A stretch of 64,000 nt of DNA from Ureibacillus sp. FSL W7-1570 (GCF_038593265.1 NZ_CP151979.1:124001-188000); one strand, 5' to 3'; positions 48,743 through 58,224 are shown, counted from the first letter of the stretch. A program made the numbers and translations. The notes: generated from the sequence alone by a model not told the origin.

Positions 48743-49756
48743 TTGTCTAAGAAAGAGAGAAGGTTAACTGGGAAACAAAAAGCTGCACTGCTGTTAATTT
48801 CATTGGGGCCGGAAGTTTCCGCAAATGTTTACAAACATTTGTCGGAAGAAGAAATTGAACGGCTGACGTTGGAAATCTCGGCGGTGAAAAAAGTTGAACC
48901 TGAAGTGAAAGAACAAATCATTGAAGAGTTTCATAATATCGCTCTTGCTCAGGACTACATATCCCAAGGCGGTATCGGCTATGCAAAAACCATCTTGGAA
49001 AAGGCGTTAGGCCAAGAACAGGCGCAAAACATCATCAACCGGTTGACATCATCATTACAAGTAAGGCCTTTCGACTTTGCACGAAAAGCCGATCCATCTC
49101 AAATCTTAAACTTTATACAAAATGAGCATCCGCAAACCATTGCTCTCATTTTATCCTATTTGGAGCCGCAACAAGCAGGAGTCATTCTTTCATCTTTGCC
49201 GCAAGAGCTGCAAGCGGATATTGCAAGACGGATTGCCACAATGGAATCAACATCGCCGGAAGTCATCAGTGAAATTGAATCAGTATTGGAAAGGAAATTG
49301 TCATCCACTTTCACTCAAGATTATTCGGAAACCGGCGGTATCGATGCAGTGGTTGAAGTGTTGAACGGTGTGGACCGGCAAACGGAAAAAACGATACTGG
49401 ACGCTTTGGAAATCCAGGATCCGGAATTGGCCGAAGAAATCAAAAAACGCATGTTTGTATTTGAAGATATTGTGACGCTTGACAATCGTTCCATTCAACG
49501 GGTTATTCGCGAATGCGATAACGAGGACTTGCTGCTTGCGATGAAGGTAAGCAGTGATGAAGTGAAAGAAATTCTATTCCGCAATATGTCTCAACGCATG
49601 GCGGAAACATTCAAAGAAGAGTTGGAGATTATGGGGCCTGTCCGCCTGCGGGACGTAGAGGAAGCACAAACGAGAATTGTTTCCATTATCCGCCGTTTAG
49701 AAGAAGCGGGAGAAATCATTATTGCCCGCGGTGGAGGAGATGACGTCATTGTCTAA
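48743..49756 (+). CDS. fliG: Flagellar motor switch protein FliG
   Basis: C-ring protein that contacts the stator and sets rotation direction. 337 aa. N-terminal FliF-binding domain begins KQKAALLLISLGPEVSANVYKHL. The middle domain has the EHPQTIALILSYL motif. The C-terminal domain carries the charged torque residues around QRVIRECDNEDLLLAMKVSSDEV. TTG start with an AGGGGG SD. Its end overlaps the fliH start region. Confidence 0.97.
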   Translation: MSKKERRLTGKQKAALLLISLGPEVSANVYKHLSEEEIERLTLEISAVKKVEPEVKEQIIEEFHNIALAQDYISQGGIGYAKTILEKALGQEQAQNIINRLTSSLQVRPFDFARKADPSQILNFIQNEHPQTIALILSYLEPQQAGVILSSLPQELQADIARRIATMESTSPEVISEIESVLERKLSSTFTQDYSETGGIDAVVEVLNGVDRQTEKTILDALEIQDPELAEEIKKRMFVFEDIVTLDNRSIQRVIRECDNEDLLLAMKVSSDEVKEILFRNMSQRMAETFKEELEIMGPVRLRDVEEAQTRIVSIIRRLEEAGEIIIARGGGDDVIV

Positions 49757-50537
49757 GATCATCCGTTCGAGCGAAGCGATAAAAAAGATAAACGGAGCGG
49801 TTCAAATTGAAATTCGTGATTTGTTTTCAAGACAGTTTGACACCGAGCCGGATGCAGGTGAAAAGGAACAATCCATCTCACTGGAGGAAGTGTATCAAGA
49901 GCGTGAGCGGATTCTTGCGGAAGTGAATCAGGAGTTAAATGCAAAAAGGGAAGAATTTGAACAATATCGCCAGACAAAACTGGAGGAAATCGAAAAATTA
50001 AAACAGCAATGGCAGGAAGAAAAGCTTCTTCTCCAAAAGGAAGCATATGATGAGGGATTCCAACAGGGTTATGAAGAAGGTATGAAAAAAGCGATGGCAG
50101 ATATGGAAGATTCCCTGAAACTTGCAAATGAAACCGTTGCTAATGCACGCATCAATGCAGAAAAATATCTCAAAGAGCAGGAACATGTTATTTTAGATTT
50201 AGCACTGAAATCAGCGGAAAAAATTATCGGCGCATCCCTTGAACAGGATGAAGATCTATTTCTTTCAATTGTCCGTCGCGGATTGAAAGAAGCCCGTGAA
50301 AGTAAAGAGATCAAACTCTATATTTCGCCTAAATACTACCAATTAATCACGGATAATCGGGATGAGTTGGCGGTGATGTTCCCACCGGATATTCCGTTTT
50401 TAATCTTTGTCAATGAAGAAATGGATGATACGGATGGTTATATTGAAACAAACCATGGGCGCATCGTTTTATCGATTGATGAACAATTAAAAGAATTGCG
50501 ATTGAAGCTGAGCGAAATCTTGGAAGGTAGGGACTGA
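49740..50537 (+). CDS. fliH: Flagellar export regulator FliH
   Basis: Stator of the export ATPase; holds FliI and links it to the C ring. About 265 aa. N-terminal part leads to a long Glu/Lys/Gln coiled coil (about 55-140) with GxxxG-like AYDEGFQQGYEEGMKKAM, and a conserved C-terminal domain. ATG 49740 gives MTSLSKIIR, matching the B. subtilis start MISLSNIIK. The GGAGG is only 2 nt away, so TTG 49749 is an alternative. Overlaps fliG by 17 nt. Confidence 0.92.
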   Translation: MTSLSKIIRSSEAIKKINGAVQIEIRDLFSRQFDTEPDAGEKEQSISLEEVYQERERILAEVNQELNAKREEFEQYRQTKLEEIEKLKQQWQEEKLLLQKEAYDEGFQQGYEEGMKKAMADMEDSLKLANETVANARINAEKYLKEQEHVILDLALKSAEKIIGASLEQDEDLFLSIVRRGLKEARESKEIKLYISPKYYQLITDNRDELAVMFPPDIPFLIFVNEEMDDTDGYIETNHGRIVLSIDEQLKELRLKLSEILEGRD

Positions 50538-50541
50538 TTAT

Positions 50542-51864
50542 ATGAAAGCTGCTGACTTAATCGACCGTATACCTGCCATTGATACTTTTAAAAAATATGG
50601 GAAAGTGACGAGAGTCGTTGGATTGTTGATCGAGTCGCAAGGTCCGGAGTGTTCCATCAACGACGTTTGCAAAATACATGTGCGTACGAAAAACGGGCAT
50701 GAAGTGATTTTGGCGGAAGTGGTCGGTTTCAAAGATGAGTATGTCATGCTGATGCCATTCACTTCTGTAAGGGAAATCTCCATTGGCTGTTTAGTGGAAG
50801 GAACAGGAAGTCCTTTGGAAGTGAAAGTGGGTCCCGAATTAATTGGAAAAGTGCTTGACTCGCTGGGCAATCCCTTTGATGGAAGTCAATTGCCCAGAGG
50901 ACTCGTCTCTGTGCCTACGGAAAATGAACCTCCCAATCCGTTGAACCGCCCGCCCATTAGCCAACAGCTTGAGGTGGGAGTAAAAGCGATTGATGCCATG
51001 TTGACGGTAGGAAACGGGCAAAGGGTAGGGATTTTTGCAGGATCTGGAGTCGGAAAAAGTACCCTTCTTGGAATGATCGCACGAAACACAAGAGCGGATT
51101 TAAATGTGATCGCACTTATTGGCGAACGTGGAAGGGAAGTCCGGGAATTTATCGAACGGGACCTCGGGGAAGAAGGTTTAAAACGTTCGATTGTAGTTGC
51201 AGCAACCGGTGATCAGCCCGCATTGATGCGCATTAAAGGAGCATTTACCGCAACGGCCATTGCTGAATATTTCCGGGATCGGGGCCTGAATGTCATGCTG
51301 ATGATGGACTCGGTTACCCGGGTTGCGATGGCGCAACGGGAAATTGGGTTGGCGACGGGGGAACCGCCTGCGCAGAAAGGGTATACCCCTTCCGTATTCT
51401 CCATTTTACCGAAGCTTCTTGAAAGAACAGGAACAAGCATGAAAGGCAGTATTACGGCATTTTACACGGTGCTTGTTGATGGAGATGATATGAACGAACC
51501 AATTGCCGATGCGGTGCGGGGCATATTGGATGGACACATTGTTTTGGACCGCGCCCTAGCAAACAAAGGTCAATACCCGGCCATTAACATACTGAAAAGC
51601 GTCAGCCGTCTGATGAATCATATCTCTTCAGAAGAGCACGTAAAGGCGGCCGAAAAAATCAGGGAATTATACTATACATACGCAAAATCGGAAGACTTAA
51701 TCAACATAGGAGCTTATAAAAGAGGCACGTCGAGGGAAATTGACGAAGCCATCCACTATGAACCACTCATCACCCAATTTTTAAAGCAAGGATTCAAAGA
51801 AAAGGTGACACTGGATGAAAGTGTGAATGAACTCATTGCATTGGCGAACGGGGGTGGAAAATAA
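50542..51864 (+). CDS. fliI: Flagellum-specific ATPase FliI
   Basis: Energises flagellar protein export; related to F1 ATPase beta. 440 aa. Walker A GSGVGKST (near G167), ALIGERGREVREFIERDL, Walker B VMLMMDSVTRVAMAQREI and the AKNKGQYPAI-like LANKGQYPAINIL segment. Starts 4 nt after fliH; its stop overlaps the fliJ start by 1 nt. Confidence 0.97.
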   Translation: MKAADLIDRIPAIDTFKKYGKVTRVVGLLIESQGPECSINDVCKIHVRTKNGHEVILAEVVGFKDEYVMLMPFTSVREISIGCLVEGTGSPLEVKVGPELIGKVLDSLGNPFDGSQLPRGLVSVPTENEPPNPLNRPPISQQLEVGVKAIDAMLTVGNGQRVGIFAGSGVGKSTLLGMIARNTRADLNVIALIGERGREVREFIERDLGEEGLKRSIVVAATGDQPALMRIKGAFTATAIAEYFRDRGLNVMLMMDSVTRVAMAQREIGLATGEPPAQKGYTPSVFSILPKLLERTGTSMKGSITAFYTVLVDGDDMNEPIADAVRGILDGHIVLDRALANKGQYPAINILKSVSRLMNHISSEEHVKAAEKIRELYYTYAKSEDLINIGAYKRGTSREIDEAIHYEPLITQFLKQGFKEKVTLDESVNELIALANGGGK

Positions 51865-52310
51865 TGGTTCAATTTACATATCGGTTCGAAAAAGTGTTAA
51901 CGGTACGGGAACAGGAAAAAAAACAGACGGAAGCTGTATATAATGAAGCGGTTCGGGATTTTGAAAAAGTGGCCACCCAATTATATGAATTATTAAAGAA
52001 AAAAGAAGAATTGATCAACTACCAAAATGAACGTTTACAAGAAGGTTTAACGATTGATGAAATCCATCACTATGGAAAATTTATCGATAGTCTGGAACAT
52101 GCCATCGAAGACATGCAGAAAAAGGTCAATCAAGCCCGGGCAAAAATGCAATGGTATGAACAAAAATTAGTAGAAAAAAACTTGGAAGTACGTAAGTATG
52201 AAAAAATGCGCGAGAAGGACTTCAGCGCGTTTCAAGAGGAACAAAACCGCAAAGAGGCCCAATATTTGGATGAGATTTCCTCCCTTATGTACAACAAGAA
52301 AACAATTTAG
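51864..52310 (+). CDS. fliJ: Flagellar export chaperone FliJ
   Basis: A 148-aa all-helical coiled-coil protein that sits as the stalk in the FliI ring. N-terminus FTYRFEKVLTVREQEKKQTE is typical. The sequence is rich in Glu, Lys and Gln throughout. TAATG overlap with fliI. ylxF follows after 8 nt. Confidence 0.92.
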   Translation: MVQFTYRFEKVLTVREQEKKQTEAVYNEAVRDFEKVATQLYELLKKKEELINYQNERLQEGLTIDEIHHYGKFIDSLEHAIEDMQKKVNQARAKMQWYEQKLVEKNLEVRKYEKMREKDFSAFQEEQNRKEAQYLDEISSLMYNKKTI

Positions 52311-52318
52311 GTGATTTT

Positions 52319-52927
52319 ATGGCGAAAGAAAGTAAAAAAATGAAAGTTGAAAAAACAAAAGATGATTTAGTAGAAGAAAAATCACCGGGGTTTTTTCAAA
52401 AATTATTCGCTTGGGTGATTATTCCACTTTTATTTGTGATAGCCATATTGCTGGTCATTGCACAATTTACGGATACAAATATTTTTGAAAAGGCTTCTGA
52501 AGTGTTGCCGAAAGATGAGGAAAAATCAGCCGACACAAAAGAGGTCGAGAAGAAAATAGTGGAATTGAATGCGGAAGTCCAAGAAAAAGAAGCCCAAATC
52601 GAGAAACTCCAGAGAGAGCTGGATGAAGCTTTGGCTGAGAATGAAAATCAGAAAGTCATACAGGAACAATTAAAAAGAAGAATTGAAGAATTGGAAGCAG
52701 GGCAAGAAGAAGCAAAAAAAGATTTGAAAGAAATCGTAAATACATATGAAAAAATGTCTGCCAAAGATGTCGCGCCAATCATTGTGGAAATGAATGATGA
52801 ACAGGCTTTGGAAATTTTGGCAAATATGAAGCCGGAAACGTTATCCGCTGTTCTGGCAAAAATGGATCCGAAAGAAGCTGCAAGATATACAGAAATGTTA
52901 TCGAAGAGAAAATCAAGCGGTACTTAA
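52319..52927 (+). CDS. ylxF: YlxF, MotE-like flagellar membrane protein
   Basis: A 202-aa protein with one transmembrane helix (about 32-52, WVIIPLLFVIAILLVIAQF), a long coiled coil (about 75-140), and a C-terminal MgtE-N-like helical domain (YEKMSAKDVAPIIVEMNDEQALEILANMKPETLSAVLAKMDP). The family is always in flagellar operons between fliJ and fliK; related MotE proteins act in motor assembly in other bacteria. Exact role in Bacillales is open. Confidence 0.88.
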   Translation: MAKESKKMKVEKTKDDLVEEKSPGFFQKLFAWVIIPLLFVIAILLVIAQFTDTNIFEKASEVLPKDEEKSADTKEVEKKIVELNAEVQEKEAQIEKLQRELDEALAENENQKVIQEQLKRRIEELEAGQEEAKKDLKEIVNTYEKMSAKDVAPIIVEMNDEQALEILANMKPETLSAVLAKMDPKEAARYTEMLSKRKSSGT

Positions 52928-52955
52928 ATAAAATTTGAAAGGAGGTGAAAAGGGT

Positions 52956-54176
52956 ATGTTGGGTGTAGGAATCCCCTTTGTTGCAGTTCAAGCAGTTCCG
53001 GGCAATTCCATCAATCATCAAATGGCCGCTTCCGGAAATAAGGGAAACTTCAGCAAGTTTGGAGAAGTTTTCAGCAAAATCGCCAATAATCAAACAGCAA
53101 AAATGGAAAATTCCGAAACGATCGGTCAAGAGGTCCAATCATTATTAAATGCCGATTCCATCGAGGAAGTTTTTGAATTGCTTGGAATCCCACATGACGA
53201 AGGATTATTGATGATCTCCCGGGATGAAGAAGATAAAATGCTTTCCATCGATGAATTATTGTCAAACTTCGATGACATTTTATCATTACTGAATCTTAAT
53301 CTCCAACAGTTGAATGAAATGCTGCAAACACTAACAGGTTCTGAGGTTTCCGTCCAAAATGTTTGGGATTTTATTCAATATGTCAACGAAGACCCGAATA
53401 TGGCTGAGAATATAATCGCCAATGTAAATGGGGACGGAAAAGGAACTCCAAACGGTGCAGTTCAATTTATTAAACTATTAAAATTATTGCAAGTAATTGG
53501 GGAAAAGTCGGATTTAATACTTGAACAGCCGGAGAGAATCAGCAATCTAAAATCCCTTTTGCAAGCAGTCGAAAATACGATATCAAAAGAAGTGACATCG
53601 ACTTCGGGAAAAACGTCTTTGGAAGGTTTTCAACAAGTGGTGAAACAGGTGGAAACCAAAGTGGAAACTTCTTCCCCTTTCCCAAATGGGGCTTCAAATC
53701 ATACTGCGGAAACACGTACAATCACAATCACTTTGCCGAATACGAATCAAGCTTCCCAAGCCGAATCGCTGGTAAAACAGATTGAGGCGTTGATTCAACG
53801 CAGTCAACTTTCCACTGTACAAGGGACAACGAAACTATTATTAAAACTTTATCCTGAAAATTTGGGTTCCATCCGTATTGAATTGATCCAAAGAGACGGT
53901 GTCATGTCAGCCAGACTGCTCACTTCAACATCCATCGGGAAAGAATTGCTGGACAGTCAGATCCATCAATTGAAACAGGCTTTTGTACAGCAAAATATTC
54001 AATTGGAACGGATTGAAATTTACCAAAGTTTGCAGGAAACAGATTTGAAAGACCACTTCTTTAACAATATGTTTAACGGCAAACAACAGTCTGATGAAGA
54101 TGAAAAAGGTTCAAAAGACGAACAGGATGAAGAATCGGTTTCATTCAAAGATTTTCTAATCAATGAGGAGGTGTAG
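52956..54176 (+). CDS. fliK: Flagellar hook-length control protein FliK
   Basis: Secreted ruler that switches export specificity by contacting FlhB. The frame opens at TTG 52935, but ATG 52956 has the full SD AAGGAGGTGA 7 nt upstream. 406 aa. The N-terminal and middle parts are poorly conserved. The C-terminal Flg_hook domain is LLLKLYPENLGSIRIELIQRDGVMSARL ... LKQAFVQQNIQLERIEIY (about 285-365). Ends in an acidic tail. flgD follows after 3 nt. Confidence 0.9.
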   Translation: MLGVGIPFVAVQAVPGNSINHQMAASGNKGNFSKFGEVFSKIANNQTAKMENSETIGQEVQSLLNADSIEEVFELLGIPHDEGLLMISRDEEDKMLSIDELLSNFDDILSLLNLNLQQLNEMLQTLTGSEVSVQNVWDFIQYVNEDPNMAENIIANVNGDGKGTPNGAVQFIKLLKLLQVIGEKSDLILEQPERISNLKSLLQAVENTISKEVTSTSGKTSLEGFQQVVKQVETKVETSSPFPNGASNHTAETRTITITLPNTNQASQAESLVKQIEALIQRSQLSTVQGTTKLLLKLYPENLGSIRIELIQRDGVMSARLLTSTSIGKELLDSQIHQLKQAFVQQNIQLERIEIYQSLQETDLKDHFFNNMFNGKQQSDEDEKGSKDEQDEESVSFKDFLINEEV

Positions 54177-54179
54177 CAA

Positions 54180-54836
54180 TTGGCGGATACTATAATCTCT
54201 GGGGATTATTATTTATCAAATGCGAAAAAAGCGGAAAAGAGAACAGGCAGCTCTGTCCTTGGCAAAGATGACTTTCTGAAAATATTGATCACTCAGTTGC
54301 AACACCAAGATCCGACAAACCCGGTGGACGATAAAGATTTTATTGCCCAAATGGCCCAATTTTCATCTTTGGAACAAATGCAAAACTTGACAAAAGTGAT
54401 GGAAAGTTTGCTTGAATCCCAACAGGAAACACAATTGATGGCATACATAAATTTTGTAGGAAAAGAAGTAAAGTGGCATGAAATAACTGATGAGCTGGAT
54501 GAAAAAGGATTGCCGATAATCAATGAAGGTCAAAGTGTAATTACCGAAATTAAATTTAAAAACGGCTCGCCTATATTTGTAACTGAAGATGGAAAAGAAC
54601 TTGAAGCAGGCAACATTTCTTCCGTTGTTCAAAAGGATGGAGGAAAAACCGTTTCCGAAAATCCGCTGGTGGAAGCCAGCATGCTTATTGGTAAAACAGT
54701 AAAGTATCAAGATGAGAATGGAGATTATCATCAAGGGGTTATCGAAGCGGTTTCCACAAATAACCAGATTATCGAATATATTTTGAATAACCAAGTCCGG
54801 TTAAAGAAAGAGCAATTTGAAATTGTGGATGAATAA
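54180..54836 (+). CDS. flgD: Flagellar hook-cap protein FlgD
   Basis: Scaffold for hook assembly. 218 aa. Conserved N-terminal region [44 protein letters not shown] (about 25-68) matches the FlgD signature. The C-terminal part is more variable. TTG start with GGAGGTG upstream, overlapping the fliK end. Confidence 0.95.
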   Translation: MADTIISGDYYLSNAKKAEKRTGSSVLGKDDFLKILITQLQHQDPTNPVDDKDFIAQMAQFSSLEQMQNLTKVMESLLESQQETQLMAYINFVGKEVKWHEITDELDEKGLPIINEGQSVITEIKFKNGSPIFVTEDGKELEAGNISSVVQKDGGKTVSENPLVEASMLIGKTVKYQDENGDYHQGVIEAVSTNNQIIEYILNNQVRLKKEQFEIVDE

Positions 54837-54849
54837 GGCTGGTGATTCC

Positions 54850-55221
54850 ATGCACCGTATCCAATTTCAGCATGTATCTTTGCAATCCTTTCATTTACAA
54901 CAGAATGTTAAGCCAACGACAGAAAAAAAGGCGGCCAGCTTCAATGAGCAATTTGAAATAGCAAAAAATGAATTGAAAATAAGTAAACATGCCAATGAAC
55001 GACTTCGTGAACGAAATATACATATCTCTGAACAGGAATGGAAAAAGGTCACTGACAAAGTGAGGGAAGCGCGTTCCAAAGGTGTAAACCAACCGTTGGT
55101 ATTGATGGAACAAGCGGCGTTGATCGTCAGTGCGAAAAATGGAACAGTTATCACAGTAATGGAACGGGATGAAGCAAAAGAGCAGTTGTTTACAAATATT
55201 GACGGCACGATTGTACTTTAA
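54850..55221 (+). CDS. Conserved flagellar-operon protein between flgD and flgE (flg_new family)
   Basis: A 123-aa basic protein whose core, LKISKHANERLRERNIHISEQEWKKVTDKVREARSKGVNQPLVLMEQAALIVSAKNGTVITVM, matches the uncharacterised TIGR02530-type flagellar operon protein seen in many Bacillales and Clostridia. No membrane or signal segment. The upstream in-frame ATG (54817) lies inside flgD; ATG 54850 is preceded by an SD-like CTGGTGAT and gives the family start. Function unknown; position suggests a hook-assembly role. B. subtilis lacks a gene here. Confidence 0.85.
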   Translation: MHRIQFQHVSLQSFHLQQNVKPTTEKKAASFNEQFEIAKNELKISKHANERLRERNIHISEQEWKKVTDKVREARSKGVNQPLVLMEQAALIVSAKNGTVITVMERDEAKEQLFTNIDGTIVL

Positions 55222-55297
55222 GGCAGGACCATATCGGATGCCTTCGTTTGCGGACTGACAGAAGCAAACTTCTAAATTCGAAAGGAGAACGATCAAT

Positions 55298-56476
55298 ATG
55301 TTACGTTCGATGTACTCAGCAATTTCCGGATTAAGAAACCATCAAACAAAATTAGATGTGATCGGGAACAATATTTCCAATGTCAACACCCATGGATTCA
55401 AGAAAAGCAGAACCATTTTCAAAGATTTGATATCCCAAAATATAAGCAATGCTTCCGGTGTAACAGAATCACGCGGGGGTACCAATCCAAAGCAAGTGGG
55501 GTTGGGAGCAACAATCGCAGCCATTGATACAATTCACTCTACAGGTTCCCTTCAATCCACAGCCCGCACTCTTGACTTGGCCATCGATGGGGATGGATAT
55601 TTCCAAGTGGCGGATAGTGTTCCAGGGTTAAACGGATTTACAGACATCAAATATACAAGAGCAGGAAACTTCTATTTGGATAAAAACGGATATCTAGTGA
55701 ATATGGATGGGAAATATCTAGTCGGATATGAAGCAACTACATATTTAACGGGGGCAAGTGATCAATTTCTTGATGCAGATGGATTGGCAAAAGCTAACCC
55801 AACCAACCGATTGACTGTAAATGAAGGGAAAATTTATAATGGCACAACTCCGGTAGTGATCACATTGAGTGGTGCGAATCCTCCTAGCGGAGAACTTCAA
55901 ATAAATTTATCTACAAATGAGCTTTATTTTGTCGATGCCAATGGCAAGCAATATACCCTTGTGAACGGAACTCAAGTAAAGGATGAAAGTAATAATATTC
56001 TCACGATTAACACGGTAACAGGATTAGCCGGTACAGGAACAACTTCTTTGGATAATCTGATCAATAATTTCCAAGGGTATACTTCGGAATTGACCGGCTA
56101 TAAACCAATCAGAATTCCGACAACAGCGCAAAGCATGTCAATCGGCCAAGACGGTATTATCAACTTTGTGGATAAAAATGGTGCATTAATGGTTGCGGGT
56201 AAAATTCAATTGGCGAAATTCTCGAACACAGGCGGCCTTGAAAAAGTTGGAAGCAACTATTATCAAGAATCATCAAACTCCGGTGCACCTTTGCGAGGTT
56301 TTCCAACTGAAGACGGAATCGGCTCAATTGAATCCGGATTCCTGGAAATGTCCAACGTGGACCTTTCCGAAGAATTTACGGAAATGATTGTCGCCCAACG
56401 CGGTTTCCAGGCGAACGCCCGTATCATTACAACTTCTGAAGAAATCCTGGAAGAACTGATTAACATAAAACGCTAA
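55298..56476 (+). CDS. flgE: Flagellar hook protein FlgE
   Basis: Subunit of the hook, exported through the flagellar apparatus. 392 aa. N-terminal MLRSMYSAISGLRNHQTKLDVIGNNISNVNTHGFKKSR and C-terminal SNVDLSEEFTEMIVAQRGFQANARIITTSEEILEELINIKR form the axial coiled coil. TLDLAIDGDGYFQV follows after the N-terminal region. AAAGGAGA SD. The next gene's start lies 84 nt downstream, behind a hairpin. Confidence 0.95.
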   Translation: MLRSMYSAISGLRNHQTKLDVIGNNISNVNTHGFKKSRTIFKDLISQNISNASGVTESRGGTNPKQVGLGATIAAIDTIHSTGSLQSTARTLDLAIDGDGYFQVADSVPGLNGFTDIKYTRAGNFYLDKNGYLVNMDGKYLVGYEATTYLTGASDQFLDADGLAKANPTNRLTVNEGKIYNGTTPVVITLSGANPPSGELQINLSTNELYFVDANGKQYTLVNGTQVKDESNNILTINTVTGLAGTGTTSLDNLINNFQGYTSELTGYKPIRIPTTAQSMSIGQDGIINFVDKNGALMVAGKIQLAKFSNTGGLEKVGSNYYQESSNSGAPLRGFPTEDGIGSIESGFLEMSNVDLSEEFTEMIVAQRGFQANARIITTSEEILEELINIKR

Positions 56477-56515
56477 TGAATCCCGGATTCTAGTAATTGG
56501 TCCATAATTTTAGAG

Positions 56516-56552
56516 AAAAGGAGGGTCGGGCCGGCTCTTTCCTACCCGGCCC
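56516..56552 (+). promoter_or_regulatory. SD site and GC hairpin in front of swrD
   Basis: AAAAGGAGG (56516-56524) is followed by a hairpin with the 7-bp GC-only stem GGGCCGG (56528-56534) / CCGGCCC (56546-56552) and an 11-nt loop. TATTTTCA then leads into the ATG at 56561. No other SD lies near that ATG. If the stem folds, the SD is 11 nt from the ATG instead of 36. A weak attenuator is the alternative reading. Confidence 0.7.
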
Positions 56553-56560
56553 TATTTTCA

Positions 56561-56782
56561 ATGATTCAATTAACCAAATTGAATGGAAAAACTTTTTCCT
56601 TAAACGCTTTATACATAGAAACAGTCGAATCTTTTCCGGATACGACAATCACACTGACAAATGGGCGCAAATACATTGTCAAAGAAACTGAAGAAGAAGT
56701 GAGGAAAAGAGTGACGGAGTTCTACCGCACGATTCAAGTGCTTTCTAACCCCCATCTACGAGGTGACGAGGATGAAGAATAA
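56561..56782 (+). CDS. swrD: SwrD (YlzI/FlbD family) motor power protein
   Basis: A 73-aa FlbD-family protein: MIQLTKLNGKTFSLNALYIETVESFPDTTITLTNGRKYIVKET, as in B. subtilis YlzI. There SwrD increases flagellar motor power, which is needed for swarming. The start is fixed by homology. Its ribosome-binding site is unusual (see the SD-hairpin entry). The last 11 nt overlap fliL. Confidence 0.92.
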   Translation: MIQLTKLNGKTFSLNALYIETVESFPDTTITLTNGRKYIVKETEEEVRKRVTEFYRTIQVLSNPHLRGDEDEE

Positions 56783-57200
56783 TAAATTATTGACGGTAAT
56801 GCTGATCATTTTAGTATCGATAACATTAATCGGGGTTGTGCTGTTTGTCGTTTTGACACAATTAAATAAACAATCGGCAACCCTAGAACCTAGCATTGAT
56901 GAAATATTGGAATGCAGTGTGGATGTGCCTGAAATCACAACCAATTTGGCGGATGGAAAATTCATTCGCATTGAATTGAAAATCCAGGCGGACAGCCAAA
57001 ATGCCGCAAAGGAACTTGAGAAACGGAACTTCCAAACCAAAAATATTATTATTGAAGAGCTGTCTGAGTTGACAGAAGAAAACTTAAAAGGAAAAGAAGG
57101 AAAAATCCTTTTGGAATCTACAATCAAAGCCCGATTAAATGAATTGATGCAAGAGGGTGAAGTGCAACAAGTATATATTACCTCCTACATCATTCAGTAA
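56772..57200 (+). CDS. fliL: Flagellar basal-body protein FliL
   Basis: Single-pass membrane protein that supports stators. 142 aa from ATG 56772, with GAGGTGA upstream; a GTG at 56763 is in frame but lies on the SD. One transmembrane helix at about 8-30 (LTVMLIILVSITLIGVVLFVVL), then a periplasmic-type domain ending EVQQVYITSYIIQ. Overlaps swrD by 11 nt. Confidence 0.93.
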   Translation: MKNNKLLTVMLIILVSITLIGVVLFVVLTQLNKQSATLEPSIDEILECSVDVPEITTNLADGKFIRIELKIQADSQNAAKELEKRNFQTKNIIIEELSELTEENLKGKEGKILLESTIKARLNELMQEGEVQQVYITSYIIQ

Positions 57201-57228
57201 AGAAACTTGTTGAAATGGAGGTGGACCA

Positions 57229-58224
57229 ATGTCAGGTGATATATTATCCCAATCTGAAATAGATGCGCTGCTTTCCGCACTTTCTGCAGGGGAAATGTCA
57301 GCGGATGAAATGAAAAAAGAGGAAGATAAGAAAAAAGTCAAAGTATATGATTTCAAGCGCGCCCTTCGTTTTTCAAAGGATCAAATCCGAAGTTTGACAC
57401 GGATTCATGAAAACTTTGCGCGATTATTAACAACGTTCTTCTCTGCTCAGCTCAGAACATATGTACAAATTTCTGTAGCTTCGGTTGATCAAATACCTTT
57501 TGAAGAATTTGTTCGATCCATTCCGAATATGACGTTAATCAATGTGTTCGAAGTGCCTCCTTTGGATGGCAATATCCTGATGGAGATCAATCCGAACATT
57601 GCTTATTCCATGTTGGATCGCCTCATGGGTGGCAGCGGGTCAAGTTATTCGAATGTGGATAATTTGACAGAGATTGAACAAAAAATTATGACCAACCTTT
57701 TTGAGCGGGCCTTTGAAAATTTAAGGGAAGCTTGGGAAAATATTGTGGAAATCGATCCAATGCTTGTTGAACTTGAAGTGAATCCACAATTTTTACAAAT
57801 GATTTCGCCGAATGAGACGGTGATCGTCATTACGATGAACTCCATCATTGGCGACACATCCGGGATGATCAACATTTGCATTCCGCATGTTGTATTGGAA
57901 CCAATTGTACATAATTTATCGGTGCAATATTGGATGCAATCAAATGCAAAAGAGCCGACGGAAGCGCAAAAGAAGGCGCTTGAAACGAAAGTGAAACAAT
58001 CCGACTTGGAGCTTATTGTTGAACTTGGCACATCTTCGATTACAATCGAGGAATTTTTGACGATGGATATCGGGGATGTTATCCAACTTGATAAAAAAAT
58101 TAACGAGCCATTGCTTCTCAAGATCGGTGATATTCCAAAATTTACAGTACAGCCGGGAAAATTGAAGAAAAAGATGGCAGTTCAAATTATTGAGTCTTTG
58201 AATGGAGGAGAAGAAGATGAATGA
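57229..58224 (+). CDS. fliM: Flagellar motor switch protein FliM
   Basis: C-ring protein that binds phospho-CheY. 331 aa. The N-terminal CheY-binding helix is ILSQSEIDALLSAL (residues 5-18). The middle CheC-like domain contains LMGGSGSSYSNVDNLTEIEQKIM. The C-terminal SpoA domain ends KFTVQPGKLKKKMAVQIIE. ATG with GGAGGTGG upstream. Overlaps fliY by 8 nt. Confidence 0.97.
   Translation: MSGDILSQSEIDALLSALSAGEMSADEMKKEEDKKKVKVYDFKRALRFSKDQIRSLTRIHENFARLLTTFFSAQLRTYVQISVASVDQIPFEEFVRSIPNMTLINVFEVPPLDGNILMEINPNIAYSMLDRLMGGSGSSYSNVDNLTEIEQKIMTNLFERAFENLREAWENIVEIDPMLVELEVNPQFLQMISPNETVIVITMNSIIGDTSGMINICIPHVVLEPIVHNLSVQYWMQSNAKEPTEAQKKALETKVKQSDLELIVELGTSSITIEEFLTMDIGDVIQLDKKINEPLLLKIGDIPKFTVQPGKLKKKMAVQIIESLNGGEEDE

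Noticed and set aside
56497-56691. 64-codon open frame overlapping swrD in another frame
   Set aside because: No SD, runs through the GC hairpin, and the overlapping frame encodes a recognisable SwrD.
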